A stretch of DNA of 64,000 nucleotides from Sambucus nigra (taxonomy: Eukaryota; Streptophyta; Magnoliopsida; Dipsacales; Adoxaceae): assembly GCA_949130495.1 (NCBI GenBank), contig OX422207.1:828976073-829040072 (forward strand). Reading direction: 5' to 3'. Numbering within the stretch: the first letter of the stretch is position 1; every line of letters begins with the position of its first letter. Made by a program: the position numbers and the translations under genes. The notes under the pieces are model-generated. The model had not been told where the DNA came from. It did not search any database and saw only the letters and a list, made by a program, of their open reading frames with translations. Below, in pieces: positions 1 through 10,800 of this stretch.

Positions 1-143
1 GACTTAGGTCCACTTGAATTGAATTTTACCCATAACAATTAAAGTAATAATTATTTAATCATTCAAATCCTCATAACCCTCGAGATTAAGAACCTATGTG
101 TTGATACCAAAATTATTATGCTGATGTGGACGAATAATAAGAA

Positions 144-167
144 GACACGTGTCAATCTACGTGGCAC
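144..167 (+). promoter_or_regulatory. G-box / ABRE-like pair in U3 of element A
   Basis: The palindrome GACACGTGTC at 144-153 has a CACGTG core, followed at 159-165 by ACGTGGC. These match the consensus for plant bZIP/bHLH G-box and abscisic-acid response elements. The same CACGTG is present in the other LTR (12028-12033) and in both LTRs of the related element B. That the element answers to stress or hormone signals is inference. Confidence 0.5.
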
Positions 168-474
168 AATAGCAACGAGGAAGATCATTTCCCCGACCAA
201 CATACTCATTCCGAGCAACAGGTGTCTTCCGAGGAACTCCATCCCTCCGAGAAACTCCAGCGCTCCGAGGAACTCTTGGATGATGAGCAACTAAGGCGGT
301 CCGAGCTGCATCTCGACCACATCATTAATTGCCAGATAATCAACAGTTCAACTATTCATTGAATGCTTATCATCTTGACGCACACGTTTGAAGAGCATTA
401 AATGAATTACCCTTTCATATGTGTATCATTTAATGTGACACCCTTTCATGTACAACCTAAGGGCTATAAATATC

Positions 475-482
475 TTGTATCA
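475..482 (+). promoter_or_regulatory. TATA box of element A 5' LTR
   Basis: TATAAATA lies about 190 bp before the LTR end, a typical place for the U3/R boundary of a plant LTR. The equivalent in the 3' LTR is at 12347-12354. The genomic RNA would be expected to start about 30 bp downstream, near 510. Confidence 0.7.
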
Positions 483-668
483 CCCTCATTCAAGGGGACC
501 GGAATTTCTTGATAGCACTTGTAATCGAGAATTCCCAAACACTCAGCAATAACATAATAGTGGACGTAGGCCATTCTTATAAGGTTGAACCACTTTAAAA
601 ATCTTTGTCTCATTTTATTTATCTGTGATTGAATAATTAGAGCGATCTAATTTTTTACATCAACAGAT

Positions 669-684
669 TGGCGCCGTCTGTGGG
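669..684 (+). other. Primer-binding site of element A
   Basis: TGGCGCCGTCTGTGGG starts three bases after the 5' LTR. Its first bases complement a tRNA ending GGCGCCA, such as tRNA-Asp; the match weakens after about nine bases. The same sequence stands in element B (56721-56737), and a TGGCACC variant in element C. Confidence 0.85.
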
Positions 685-728
685 AACGATTGTTATTATC
701 GTTTTTCACCAAAAATCATTCATCATCA

Positions 729-2648
729 ATGGCAGATAATCCGAAATCCAGCAATCGAAACGCTGGAAATGCTGGAAATCCTCCAAATCCCTCTGGAAAT
801 CCTCCAAATCCGTCTGCACCTCCAGATCTGGCTGGAATTATGACGAATCTGGCTCAAGGACAAAACGCCATGCAGGAAACAATGCGGCAACTCATACAAA
901 CCCTTCATGGCGGTACACCTGCACATTCGGGACAACGAAGTGGCCAGAGGCAAACCTATTTACTTTCTTCACGATCCAAGCGTACTGAGTCATATCGTAA
1001 TGAGGAGTCTGATGATTTCTCTTATCAACCTGGGTGAACTTCGTCAATAAGGGCTACAGATACTGATCAACGTATCACTCTCTCTCCAGAAAGACCCAGT
1101 GCTTTAGAAAGACTGAGTAGGGTGTCTCCTTTCAGTCGTTTAGGCCCTAGGAGGAATAGGAGTCCACCTAAGACCATGTCGAGGAGTTTTCGACGACCAT
1201 CAGATCTAAGAGAAGGATCAGCACAATCACGACCAGTTGCTCGTCAAGATAGATCTCAGGAGGCCACATCAGAACAATCTATTGCTCGAACCAATAGGCC
1301 CGAGGAAGGAAATGAAGCGTGGAAAGGATCCCTTCAGCGGTTGGAGGATAGATTGGGAGAAATGGCTAAGGCGAAGAATCCCCTACAACGAACTTTTGTT
1401 TAAGGGACACCTTTTGTCCAGGCTATTGTGAATTTTCCTACGCCGTCAAAGTTTAAAGCCCCTGTGGTGACCCCCAAATACGATGGAAAGACAGATCCTG
1501 TTCTTCACATAGAGCAATATCAAGCTGCCGCCGATATCTATGCTGTCCCCGACGAGATGAGATGTAGAGCATTCTCAGGAACTCTTACTGGACCTGCCCA
1601 GATATGGTACAACAATCTTCCTCGGGGTAAGATTTCAACTTTCTTTCAGTTGGCCGAGTTGTTCATCGGCAATTTCTGTTTTGGAGCAAAGCCAGTAAAA
1701 CGAGTAGCACACTTGTTAAATGTTAGACAAAAATCTGGTGAGAGTACTAGAGATTACATAACTCGTTTCAATAACGAGAAGCTGGAAGTCATAGATTATG
1801 AGGAGAAGACAGCAATCACCGCCTTGATGAGTGGGTTGTTGCCTAATAAGTTGTATTACACTTTGGCGAAAGATCCACCTAAAACTATGTCAAAGTTGAT
1901 AGCAAAAGTGGCCAAAATCATGAATGCCGAGGAAGCTATGGCTGCAAAGAAGAATATGGATAAAGACACCAAGGTGGAAGTCGACAAGTCTAAAAATAAA
2001 GAGCATAAGGGCAATGGCGGTGACAAGCGTTCCAAAAATAATAAGTCATCATGGGAAGTCCTGAAGAAATTCGATAATTATACTCCCTTGAAAATGGGTA
2101 TTAATCATGTCTTGGAAGAAATCAAGAATAGCGAGGAGGTAAAGTGGCCGAAGAAACTGAGGTCAGACCCTGACATGAAGAATAGGGATAAATATTGCGA
2201 GTTCCACAAAGATCACGGCCATATGACTAAAAATTTCATAGCTCTTCAGAATGAGATTGAAACACTCATCCGAAGAGGAAAGCTAGCAAAGTATGTTGAT
2301 CGGGGAGGCGAAAGAAGAAATAATGATCGAACTAGAGAGAGATCTAGGTCTCCTCGTCGGGCAGAGGAGAAAAAGAAGAGAAATCATGAAGATGATCCAG
2401 ATGATGATCCCGATCTTCCCAAGAAACCAAGGCAGCCAAAACGAGAGGTATTTTCAATACGCTTTGGGTCATTTGATTGTAATGTCATTACAGGAGGAGA
2501 TGCAGGAGGAGGAGACCTTACTGCAGAAAGAAAAGCTTACCTCGGTGAGGCTCAGGCTTGCTCATACATTCAACGGATAAATTTGGCTGAAGAGGATCGC
2601 CCGAGGAAGGTAAACAAAGAGAAACTGGTCATCGGTTTTTCAAAAACG
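729..2648 (+). pseudogene. Element A gag (capsid/nucleocapsid), broken
   Basis: The first plausible ATG is at 729 (MADNPKSSNRN), 45 bases after the primer site; element B starts the same way. The N-terminal third is low-complexity (Asn/Pro-rich, then Arg/Ser-rich). A retrotransposon gag (capsid) core follows at about 1430-1950, with YDGKTDP and the GTLTGPAQIWYNNLP region. The nucleocapsid region at about 2190-2270 keeps CEFHKDHGH, but the last zinc-binding Cys is Phe. A basic Arg/Lys/Asp-rich tail ends it. In-frame stops lie at 1035 (TGA; B has CGA) and 1401 (TAA; B has CGA). A one-base loss in an A-run near 2648 shifts gag out of frame with pol. Confidence 0.9.
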
Positions 2649-3280
2649 ACCTTGCAGGTGTTCTTTACCCTCACGACGACCCTTTGGTGATCAAAATGAG
2701 GATGAAAGAAGTAGTGATTTCAAGGGTGCTGGTAGATAATGGTAGTTCGGCAGACATCATGTTCTACTCATGCTTTGACAGTTTAAATTTGAAATTATCT
2801 CAATTAGAACCTTATCATAGACCTCTTCTGGGCTTTGCTGGCGAGAAAGTTTTTCCACTTGGGACGATCAAGTTGGACATATTCATTGGAACTTGTCCTG
2901 CTTGTCGAACAGAGAGAATACGCTTCTTTGTGATGGATAAGAATGTGCAGTCAGCTTACAACATCATCATAGGAAGAGTTGGTTTAAAGAAGTTCGAAGC
3001 AGTCCCATCCATAGTACATCAGTTCTTAAAATTCCCTACAAATTTCGGAGTAGGAGTTGTGAAAGGTGATCAGAAAGTAGCTCGGGAATGTTATTATTCG
3101 TCTGCCGAGCAAGAGGAGCTTGAAGAGTCAAGGAAAAAGACTACTACCTACCAGGTGGAGGAAGGTACAGAAATTGAAACACTCGATCCTAGAGATGAAT
3201 CCCAACTTGTACAAGGACAGGTGGTGGAATCTACAGAAAATGTTATTCTGGACGACGAACACCCTGAACGAGTAACCTAG
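2649..3280 (+). pseudogene. Element A aspartic protease region
   Basis: Retropepsin-like domain that would process the Gag-Pol polyprotein. The active-site motif LVDNGSSADIMF is at about 2730-2765, the form usual in Tat elements (D-x-G-S-S-A-D). The flap/C-terminal region (YNIIIGRVGLKKFEAVPS) lies at about 2960-3010. The domain itself looks intact, but it is separated from gag by a one-base frameshift and ends at a TAG (3278-3280) where element B has CAA. The -4 to +1 overlap suggested by the reading frames at 2684-2690 is an artefact of that frameshift, not a programmed site. Confidence 0.87.
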
Positions 3281-4705
3281 ATAGGTTCATCGTTGGATGT
3301 TTCAATAAAACAGGAGTTAATAACTTTCTTGAGAAACAGGAAGAAAACTTTTGCATGGAGTCATGAGGACATGCCAGGAATAGATCCAAACTTCTTATGT
3401 CACGAGCTCAATGTGAATAAGGAGATCAAGCCTGTAAAGCAAAAAAGAAGAGTATTTAGTCCCGAGAAGAATTAAGCTATACAAGAGGAGGTCGAGAAGC
3501 TCCAGAAAGCCCAATTCATTGAAGATGTGAAGTATCCAGACTGGTTGGCAAATGTGGTGACGGTGAAGAAGAAAAACAATAAATGGAGAATGTGTGTTGA
3601 TTTCATCGATCTCAACAAGGCATGCCCAAAGGATCATTTTCCATTGCCCAGAATTGATCAACTAGTGGATGCTACCTCGGGACACGAGCTACTCAGCTTC
3701 ATGGACGCTTACTCTGAATACAACCAGATCAAAATGAAACCTGAAGACAGGGAAAGCACTTATTTTATTACCCCTAGGGGAACTTATTGTTATAATGTTA
3801 TGCCTTTTGGTTTGAAAAATGCAGGAGCGACATACCAGCGGCTGATGAACAAGGTTTTTGCTGAACAAATCAGTTGCAATATGGAGGTCTATGTCGACGA
3901 TATGCTGACAAAGAGCAAGAAAGCTGATGATCATCTAGTTGACTTAGGTCAGACCTTTGATCAACTGGATAAATACCAGATGAAGCTCAACCCGACGAAG
4001 TGCACCTTTGGAGTACGAGAAGGAATGTTCCTCTGGTACATCGTCAACCAGCGAGGCATTGAGGCAAATCCATCAAAGATCAAAACTCTTTTAGGGTTGC
4101 GATCTCCAACGACGAAGAAAGAAGTGCAGAGTCTTACAGGACGAGTTGCAGCGCTCAATAGATTTATATCTCGAGCAACTGATAGGTGCCTTCCATTCTT
4201 CAAAACACTTCGAAAAACTTTCGAGTGGAATGATGAATGTGAAAAAGCCTTTCAAGACTTGAAGAAATATCTGGGAACACCTCCACTGCTGTCCAGGCCA
4301 GTGATGGGAGAAAAGTTGTACTTATACCTGGCAGTATCAGAGAATGCAGTCAACTCGGCATTGATCAGATTGGAGAATGGAGTCCAGAAGCCAATTTATT
4401 ACACAAGTAAGGCTTTCTGAGGTACAGAGATCAGGTACCCAAAGTTGGAAAAATTGGCATTGGCATTAATTGAAGCAAGTAGAAGAATGAGGCCTTATTT
4501 CCAGGCCCATACCATCGTCGTATACACCGACATGCCATTGAGACAAGCCCTTCATAAGCCAGAAAAATCAGGAAGACTGATGTACTGGGCAATAGAGCTC
4601 GGTGAATATGATATTGTGTATGAACCCAGATCATCATTAAAAGGGCAAGCTGTAGCAGACTTTATAGCAGAATTTACATATCCTGATACCCCCGAGGAGC
4701 AAAAG
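3281..4705 (+). pseudogene. Element A reverse transcriptase plus first RNase H
   Basis: RT copies genomic RNA into cDNA in the virus-like particle. Visible motifs in order: MPGIDPNFLCHELNV, WRMCVDFIDLNKACPKDHFPLPRIDQLVDATSG split over fingers and palm, FMDAYSEYNQ (first catalytic Asp), MPFGLKNAGATYQRLMN, and the YVDD box at 3890-3901 (intact). The Ty3-type RNase H follows (about 4270-4690: YYTSKAF, TDMPLRQALHKPEKSGR, AVADFIAEF). Stops interrupt it at 3473 (TAA, CAG in B) and 4418 (TGA, CGA in B). All pieces share one frame, so they are one decayed ORF. Confidence 0.93.
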
Positions 4706-4740
4706 TTGCTCGCTGACCAACCTGTGGATGTTACAGGATC

Positions 4741-4860
4741 AACAGACATGAGTCCAGATCAACTCCGGTTGGTAAAAGGGCTTGTGGATGTAGAAAGATC
4801 ATCAAATTCAAACCCAGACCAACTCCGGTTGGTAAAAGGGCGAGAAGAGATGGTCGACGA
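4741..4860 (+). repeat. In-frame 60-bp tandem repeat in the inter-RNase H linker of A
   Basis: Two copies of a unit with AACTCCGGTTGGTAAAAGGG start exactly 60 bp apart (4761 and 4821). They encode two 20-residue units ending DQLRLVKG. The nucleotide core ACCAACTCCGGTTGGT is itself an inverted repeat. A nearly identical 40-base stretch recurs outside the coding region at 6815-6858 and 7288-7333. Confidence 0.85.
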
Positions 4861-5428
4861 AGAACAAAAAATACCAGGGGAGGATGAAAGGAAACAACAG
4901 ATATTTCACCGAGGAACTCTGTCAGAAAAGAAATTTGAATACGAGTTACCTACATGGAGATTATATGTAGATGGGTCATCTTGCACAACAGGTTGTGGGG
5001 CAGGGATTGTTTTGAACACCCCAGACGAGATTGGCATGGAATATGCCTTACGATTCCAATTCAAAGCTTCCAATAATGAGGCTGAGTATGAAGCCTTGAT
5101 AGCAGGTCTTAATTTAGCAAAGATTATGGAAGCGCAACAAGTAATGGTATTCAGTGATTCTCAATTAATTGTGAATCAGATGATGGGAACGTGTGCAGTT
5201 AAAGGAGAATTAATGGTCAAGTATCATGCAAAGGTGATGGAGTTATTGACAGAATTTGATGCAATTCAGTTGATTAGAATACCAAGAATAGAGAATGCAC
5301 AAGCAGATGCATTGACCCGACTAGCATCAGCTACTCGTACCGAGTTGCGAAGAACGATACCAATTGAGGTGTTAGAAAGTCGAAGCATAGATGAAGGCCT
5401 GACGATGAATGTTATTTCCCTTGATTGA
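4861..5428 (+). pseudogene. Element A second, archaeal-type RNase H
   Basis: Extra RNase H of the RVT_3/archaeal-like type that marks the Tat lineage. Its four acidic positions are visible: LYVDGSS (about 4965), NNEAEYEALIAG (about 5075), FSDSQLIVNQ (about 5150) and ADALTRLAS (about 5305). It would remove RNA from RNA-DNA hybrids during cDNA synthesis alongside the RT-linked RNase H. It ends at a TGA (5426-5428) where element B has TTA; the frame then runs on into integrase. Confidence 0.88.
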
Positions 5429-6658
5429 GGACCATCTTGGATGGATCCCATCAGGGCATATATCGAGGAAGGAGAATTACCGGAGGATAAGATCGCTGCC
5501 AAGAAATTGAAGTTTAAAACTGCTCGGTATGTACTAATTAATGGTGTTTTGTATAGACGAGGAATTATGGCAGGTTTGCAAAGATGTGTACATCCCTCCG
5601 AGGTGAAAGAATTGATTGAAGAGATCCATGAAGGGTCTTATGGAGCCCATGTAGCAGGGCGGACACTGTTACAAAGGGTGATGACGCAGGGATACTACTG
5701 GCCAACGATGAGGGCTGATTGTATAGCCTATGCTAAGAGATGTGATAAATGCCAACGTTTTTCCTTCGTCCGACGAACTCCACAAGCATTGTTGACACCC
5801 ATAACTTCCCCTTGGCCTTTTGCCATGTGGGGAATTGATTTAGTTGGACCACTGCCAACGACCCGAGGAAGATTCAAGTACCTCGTCGTCGCAGTGGATT
5901 ATTTTACCAAGTGGGTAGAAGATGAGCCTCTGATTGATATGATATACGAGAAGGTGTACCAATTCGTTTGGAAGAACATCATCTGCCGATATGGTCTTCC
6001 TCATGCCCTCATCACAGACCATGGAACACAATTTGATAACGAGGAATTCGCCGCCTATTGTCGTCAGTCAAACATTTTGAAGGTTCATTCAGCACCAGGC
6101 CATCCTCAAAGTAATGGGCAGACTGAAGTGACAAACAGAACATTACTAAATGGTTTGAAGAAGAGGCTAAATGATGCTAAAGCTAATTGGATTAATGAGC
6201 TACAGTCAGTATTGTGGGCTTACCGAATAACTCCCCGAGAAGCAACTGGAGAATCACCATATATGCTGGCATTTGGAAGTGAGGCTGTAATACCTGCTGA
6301 GTTGGGTCTTCCAACACATAGAGTGCTGAATTTCAATTCCACAGTCAGCGATTTAATGAGAATATTAGATTTGGATATGCTCGAGGAGGTTAGAGAAGAG
6401 GCAGCCATTAGGAATGCTGCTTACCAACAACGAACAGCTCTGTTCTACAACAAGAGGGTGAAAAAATACGACTTAAAAGAAGGAGATTACGTGCTAAAGA
6501 AGGTCATTCAGAAGCTCAATAAGTTGGAAGCAAACTGGCATGGACCTTACCGAGTTACTGCAGTTGTTCGACCAGGAACTTACCGAATAGCAACTCTAGA
6601 AGGAGAGGAATTTAAGAATGCATGGAATGCTGAACACCTACGCAAGTATTATCAGTGA
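5429..6658 (+). pseudogene. Element A integrase
   Basis: Integrase inserts the cDNA into the chromosome. The zinc-binding N-terminus is visible (EIHEGSYGAHV ... CDKCQRF, about 5620-5762). The DDE core is intact: Asp at 5837-5839 (WGIDLVGP), Asp at 6017-6019 (ITDHGTQF) and Glu at 6125-6127 (NGQTEVTN). A GPY/F-like module follows (NWHGPYRV ... WNAEHLRKYY, about 6530-6655). The ORF is open from 5441 to a natural TGA at 6656-6658, and only the TGA at 5426 cuts it from the polyprotein. This is the best-preserved part of A. Confidence 0.94.
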
Positions 6659-6814
6659 TGTAAAATGTAAAACAGTTCCATCAATATGAATAAAACGATG
6701 ATATTTCACAATCTTCTCTCCTTTTATTGAAAGTTTTTCGGGGAATACAAGTGTGTTTAACACTACGCTGCTCGGCAGTAAAACAACGTTGCTCGGCAGT
6801 AAAAAGAAGGTGAT

Positions 6815-7330
6815 AGTTCAAACCCACGACCAATTCCGGTTGGTAAAAGGGCGAGAACAAACTATACTCCTTTGGTTAGGAGGCGCACACTAGCGTGATC
6901 AATTCCGGTTGGTAAAATAACTAGTGGACATGATAGTTCGAGCGTGATCAACTTCGGTTGGTAAAATAGCGAGAACAATCTATACTCCTTTGGTTAGGAG
7001 GCGTACACTAGCGTGATCAACTCCGGTTGGTAAAATAACTAGTGGACATGATAGTTCGAGCGTGATCAACTTCGGTTGGTAAAATAGCGAGAAAAAACTA
7101 TACTCCTTTGGTTAGGAGGCGTACACTAGCGTGATCAACTCCGGTTGATAAAATAACTAGTGGACATGATAGTTCGAGCATGATCAACTTCGGTTGGTAA
7201 AATAGCGAGAACAAACTATACTCCTTTGGATAGGAGGCGTACACTAATGTGATCAACTTCGGTTGGTAAAAGAGTTAGTGGACATGATAGTTCAAACCCA
7301 TGACCAACTCCGGTTGGTAAAAGGGCAAGA
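6815..7330 (+). repeat. 118-bp tandem array downstream of integrase in A
   Basis: About four units repeat with a 118-bp period (the GATAGTTCG landmark ends at 6940, 7058 and 7176). Each unit has two hairpin-capable segments of the form CAACTnCGGTTGGT. The first and last units read like the coding linker at 4805-4852 (TTCAAACCCA, GGTTGGTAAAAGGGC). The array lies just past the integrase stop, on the side facing the antisense gene. Confidence 0.9.
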
Positions 7331-7780
7331 ACAACATTCTTAAAAATGCCAATCTCGATTGGTTTGAAAATAAAATATGCTCTCAAATGCCAACTTATGT
7401 TGGTCGGGAGGTAAGATTATTACAGAAAATATAAAAGTTCCTCGAAGAACAAAATATTCCAAACTGAACCAAGTATGGTTGGTCGGGGATAAAAATCCAC
7501 TAACTATAGTTGGTCGACGAGGAGAATTTATCGACCTTGGTTGGTCGGACGCATTTTATGAAAAAGACAAAATTTACCAAGTATAGCTGGTCGGGAATAA
7601 AAACTCTCACTAACAATAATTGGTCGATAAGCACAATTTAACAACCCTGATTGGTTGGAAGAATTTTTAACATTCTTGTACTCATTACTTTATTATTAAG
7701 TGATCGAGCAACATTATTAATACTTGTAATTTTTATTACTAAATTGGTCGATGAACCATAAAATAGTGTTTAACAAGCAC
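7331..7780 (+). repeat. Degenerate CCAA...TTGGTCGG hairpin repeats in A
   Basis: Roughly 55-65-bp spaced, diverged units each hold a CCAAnnnnnnnTTGGT inverted pair (for example near 7347, 7388, 7465, 7500, 7535, 7578, 7620, 7650). They continue the array at 6815 with a different unit. No ORF of note. The antisense gene's 3' end follows at 7884. Confidence 0.7.
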
Positions 7781-7883
7781 AAGACAATAGCAATACAGAT
7801 TTGCAAACAGAAAATGAAAGTCTTTCATTAAAATTCAAAATGAATTACAAATTACATGTGTACTAACTATTACATTGAGATCC

Positions 7884-10800
7884 CTACTCTATTGGTTTCT
7901 TTCCCTTAGCTTTTGAAACAGGCTCCTCGCCAACGGGAGGATCTTCCAGGCAAAGAGGAGAATTAATGAAGTTAACATCTCGGAGCATTCTGACATTCAT
8001 TACTGAAGGAGTATCCAATAGATGCTCGGGACGAGATACTTCGATCTGAGAGTGAAGATTATAGTCGCCAAGGTATTTTGCAATTAAGCTCCGAGGAATG
8101 GCACGAGTTGGGATCAATTTCATGTCCAAGTTATACGGTGGCACTGGCAATTCAAGAACCCCAGGATCATAATAATCCCACAGGTAGTGCCCCTGTTCGA
8201 GCTTCAGCACGCCCAGGGCATTTAGCCAACCTTGCTTGTAACCCTCGTTATTAGCATTCTGGATACGATCATCTAAGTGAAATAACGCTTCATTGTATCC
8301 AGCCATCCAGAATTCCCTGGGCTGTTTATTAAATTGAAATGTCAACTTTTGAAGCTTCTCATGAAATTTTCTAGCAAGAGCATCCTTATTATCCAGAGCA
8401 GATTTTATCGATGCAAGTTGATCCTCCAGAGTTTGGATTTTCTTGGACATTTCAGACAAAGCCCGATCTTTTGCATCCAATTGGTACGCTTGAGTTTCCA
8501 ATGTTGACAGAGTACGAGCTTCTTCAATACTACGAGGAGTTCTTGATCGACCCCGAGCAGGTGGAGTACTTCGTTCCTCGACAACATCCTGGGCAACTCT
8601 TCCTCGCCCACGAGAACCCTTTCCTCGTCCCCGAGTAGAAGTACCAGACCTTCTCAGGATATCCAACTCTTGCCTTAATTTGGCATTCTCAACCTCTAAG
8701 AAGGAAAATCCCTCATCAGTCACTTGGATTATCGCTGTTGAAGAAGAGGCTGCAGACTTATATTGTGCTAGCTCTTTCTACAAATTATTATTCTCTTGCT
8801 CCAGCAGCTCAACAATTTGTCTATAAGCTTCAACTTCTCCCTTTAGGGTCCTCTCCCTGACATCATACCCAGTAAGGAGTTTATCGTAGCCCTTCTCGGC
8901 AGAAAGCTGTTGATATTTCTTTTCATATCCCTCATGTAACAAGGCATTTGACTCCTTGTACTGAGTCTGAAGATCTTCTAAAGTATATTGAAGCTCCTCG
9001 ATCATGTCATTATAAGCCACGTTGTTGGCTACAGCACGATCAAGAAGACATTTCAAGTATTGGTATGCTTCTACTGCCTGCTCTGAAGCACCATGGCCAA
9101 GGATGTCGGCAACTTCTGATGCACTTAGGTCTGTGTGACCAGCTTTATAATATTCATGGCATTACTGCATCAACTTTATGTCATTAGTAGACAGAAGATC
9201 CATCCTGGCCAGAAACTAACAGAGAAAGAAAAAGAAGATCAAGACAGAGTGCAGATAGAGAAGATACAATCATATGGAAGAAAAGAACTCAAATTTTATT
9301 AGATCATCAGGCAAAGTTACAAAGATCTGGGATACAAAGTACAAGTAAAAGAAAAACAGAAAGAGAATAGCGAACAACATCACACCTTTTCCTTGTCTCC
9401 CAAGACTTTCTCGGGAGTCTGGGACGAGGAGCTTGGTTGCTCGGTGGAAATAATGAGTTGGTCGGCGGGAGCTGGAACTTATTCTGAAGGAGCTGGCAGA
9501 GTTGAAAGCTCCTCGTCAGCAGGCTGGGTAAGGATGAGATCACCCACTACCAGTGAAGATTCTTCTGAGGTAGCTTCGTCCTCTTCTTCATCCTCGATGG
9601 CTGGGGGAGGACCAGGGAGATGCTGTTGAAATAACTCGGAGTCCTCGCTCACCTTTAATTCTTGCAAAGCAGCAACCCAGCCATCTCGGAAGTATTTCAA
9701 ACTTCCATATTGCACCTGAGTCATCATGGCAGCTACTCCCTTGTTCCACCCTTTGTCCCAACCTGTGTTGAAAGACTTCTTTATTGCCATCTTTCTTTTC
9801 ATTTTTTTCGAGGAGAGCTTCTCGAATAGAAGGTCCTCGGAGGCTTTCAACTTGGCCTCCAACTCCTCCTTCTGACGATTTACTTCGCGCAGAAGGGTCA
9901 GTTCTTCCTCAGCTGATTTCAGCTTATTTTCAAGCTCCCCGAAGGTAGTGAGCTTCTCGGCGTATTTCTTATTCTCCCTCTCCAAGTCCTTCACTTTATT
10001 TCCCAACTACACCTTCTCTGCTTCAGATGCAGCCAATTTCTTCTCCCATTCACCTTTATCCTCGTTGTACTTTTGACGGGATTCCTTCAGAGATTGGACC
10101 AAACCCTGGAAAGCATCCTCTACTCCAGACGAGGAGCTTGAAGCCTTGAGCGCCTCATCTTTCTTCACTATGGTGTTAAAGCAACTCACCAGCTGAAAAA
10201 GAAGGTAGTGATGAGTTAGTGCCGAGATACATATATTAATAGAAGGAAAGAAGAATTCAAGATAAGAAGAAACTTACTGAAGCAATGTGACGAGTAGCTA
10301 GGGATGTCAGCATATACATAGACATGTTTTCCTCGATTCCTTGGACTTCAGGAATAGTCCAAGTCTTTACCGAGCTCATTGCAGAGCTCGGGGGAATAAT
10401 GGTTGGAACACCAGCTCCACTAGCTTGGAGCTGGGGAATGACTTCAGAAAAACTAACCGAGGAGGACTTCTTCAATCTCCTCGGTGTCTTCTCAACAACC
10501 TCAACCAAAGAAGAACTTTTGGTTGGAGAGATAGTGATTACTTCCACAGGCGCATCCTTCTGTACAGGAGCCACTGGGGGCTTCTCGGCGGCCTTCTGAG
10601 AAGCAACAGAAGGGGCAGCATCCACTTTCTTTGTCCCCTTTGGGACATCAGCTTTATTTCTTTTTCCATCTCCAGCAGAGGAGGTCTCTTCAAAAAGAGC
10701 AGGAACTCTTCTCTTGCCCATCTTCTGACTCAAAGGAATGTGAGAGTCTGGTGAAGAGTCTTCAAAAGCTGGCAATGGTTCGCTAATGCTAACCACAGGA

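Larger units (their letters stand above)
99..665 (+). repeat. 5' LTR of element A
   Basis: This 567-bp LTR has TG...CA ends and the same length as its partner at 11981. By eye I count about seven substitutions between them, roughly 1.2%, so the insertion is recent. U3 contains a G-box palindrome, an ACGTGGC element and three copies of a CTCCGAGGAACTC-like repeat (about 225-275). A TATA box lies at 475. Confidence 0.96.

Noticed and set aside
2684..2690. Programmed frameshift between gag and protease of A
   Set aside because: Element B keeps one frame here; A has lost one base in an A-run, so it is a mutation.
3395..4203. Minus-strand ORFs across the RT of element A
   Set aside because: They are shadows of the plus-strand pol frame and are not kept as ORFs in element B.
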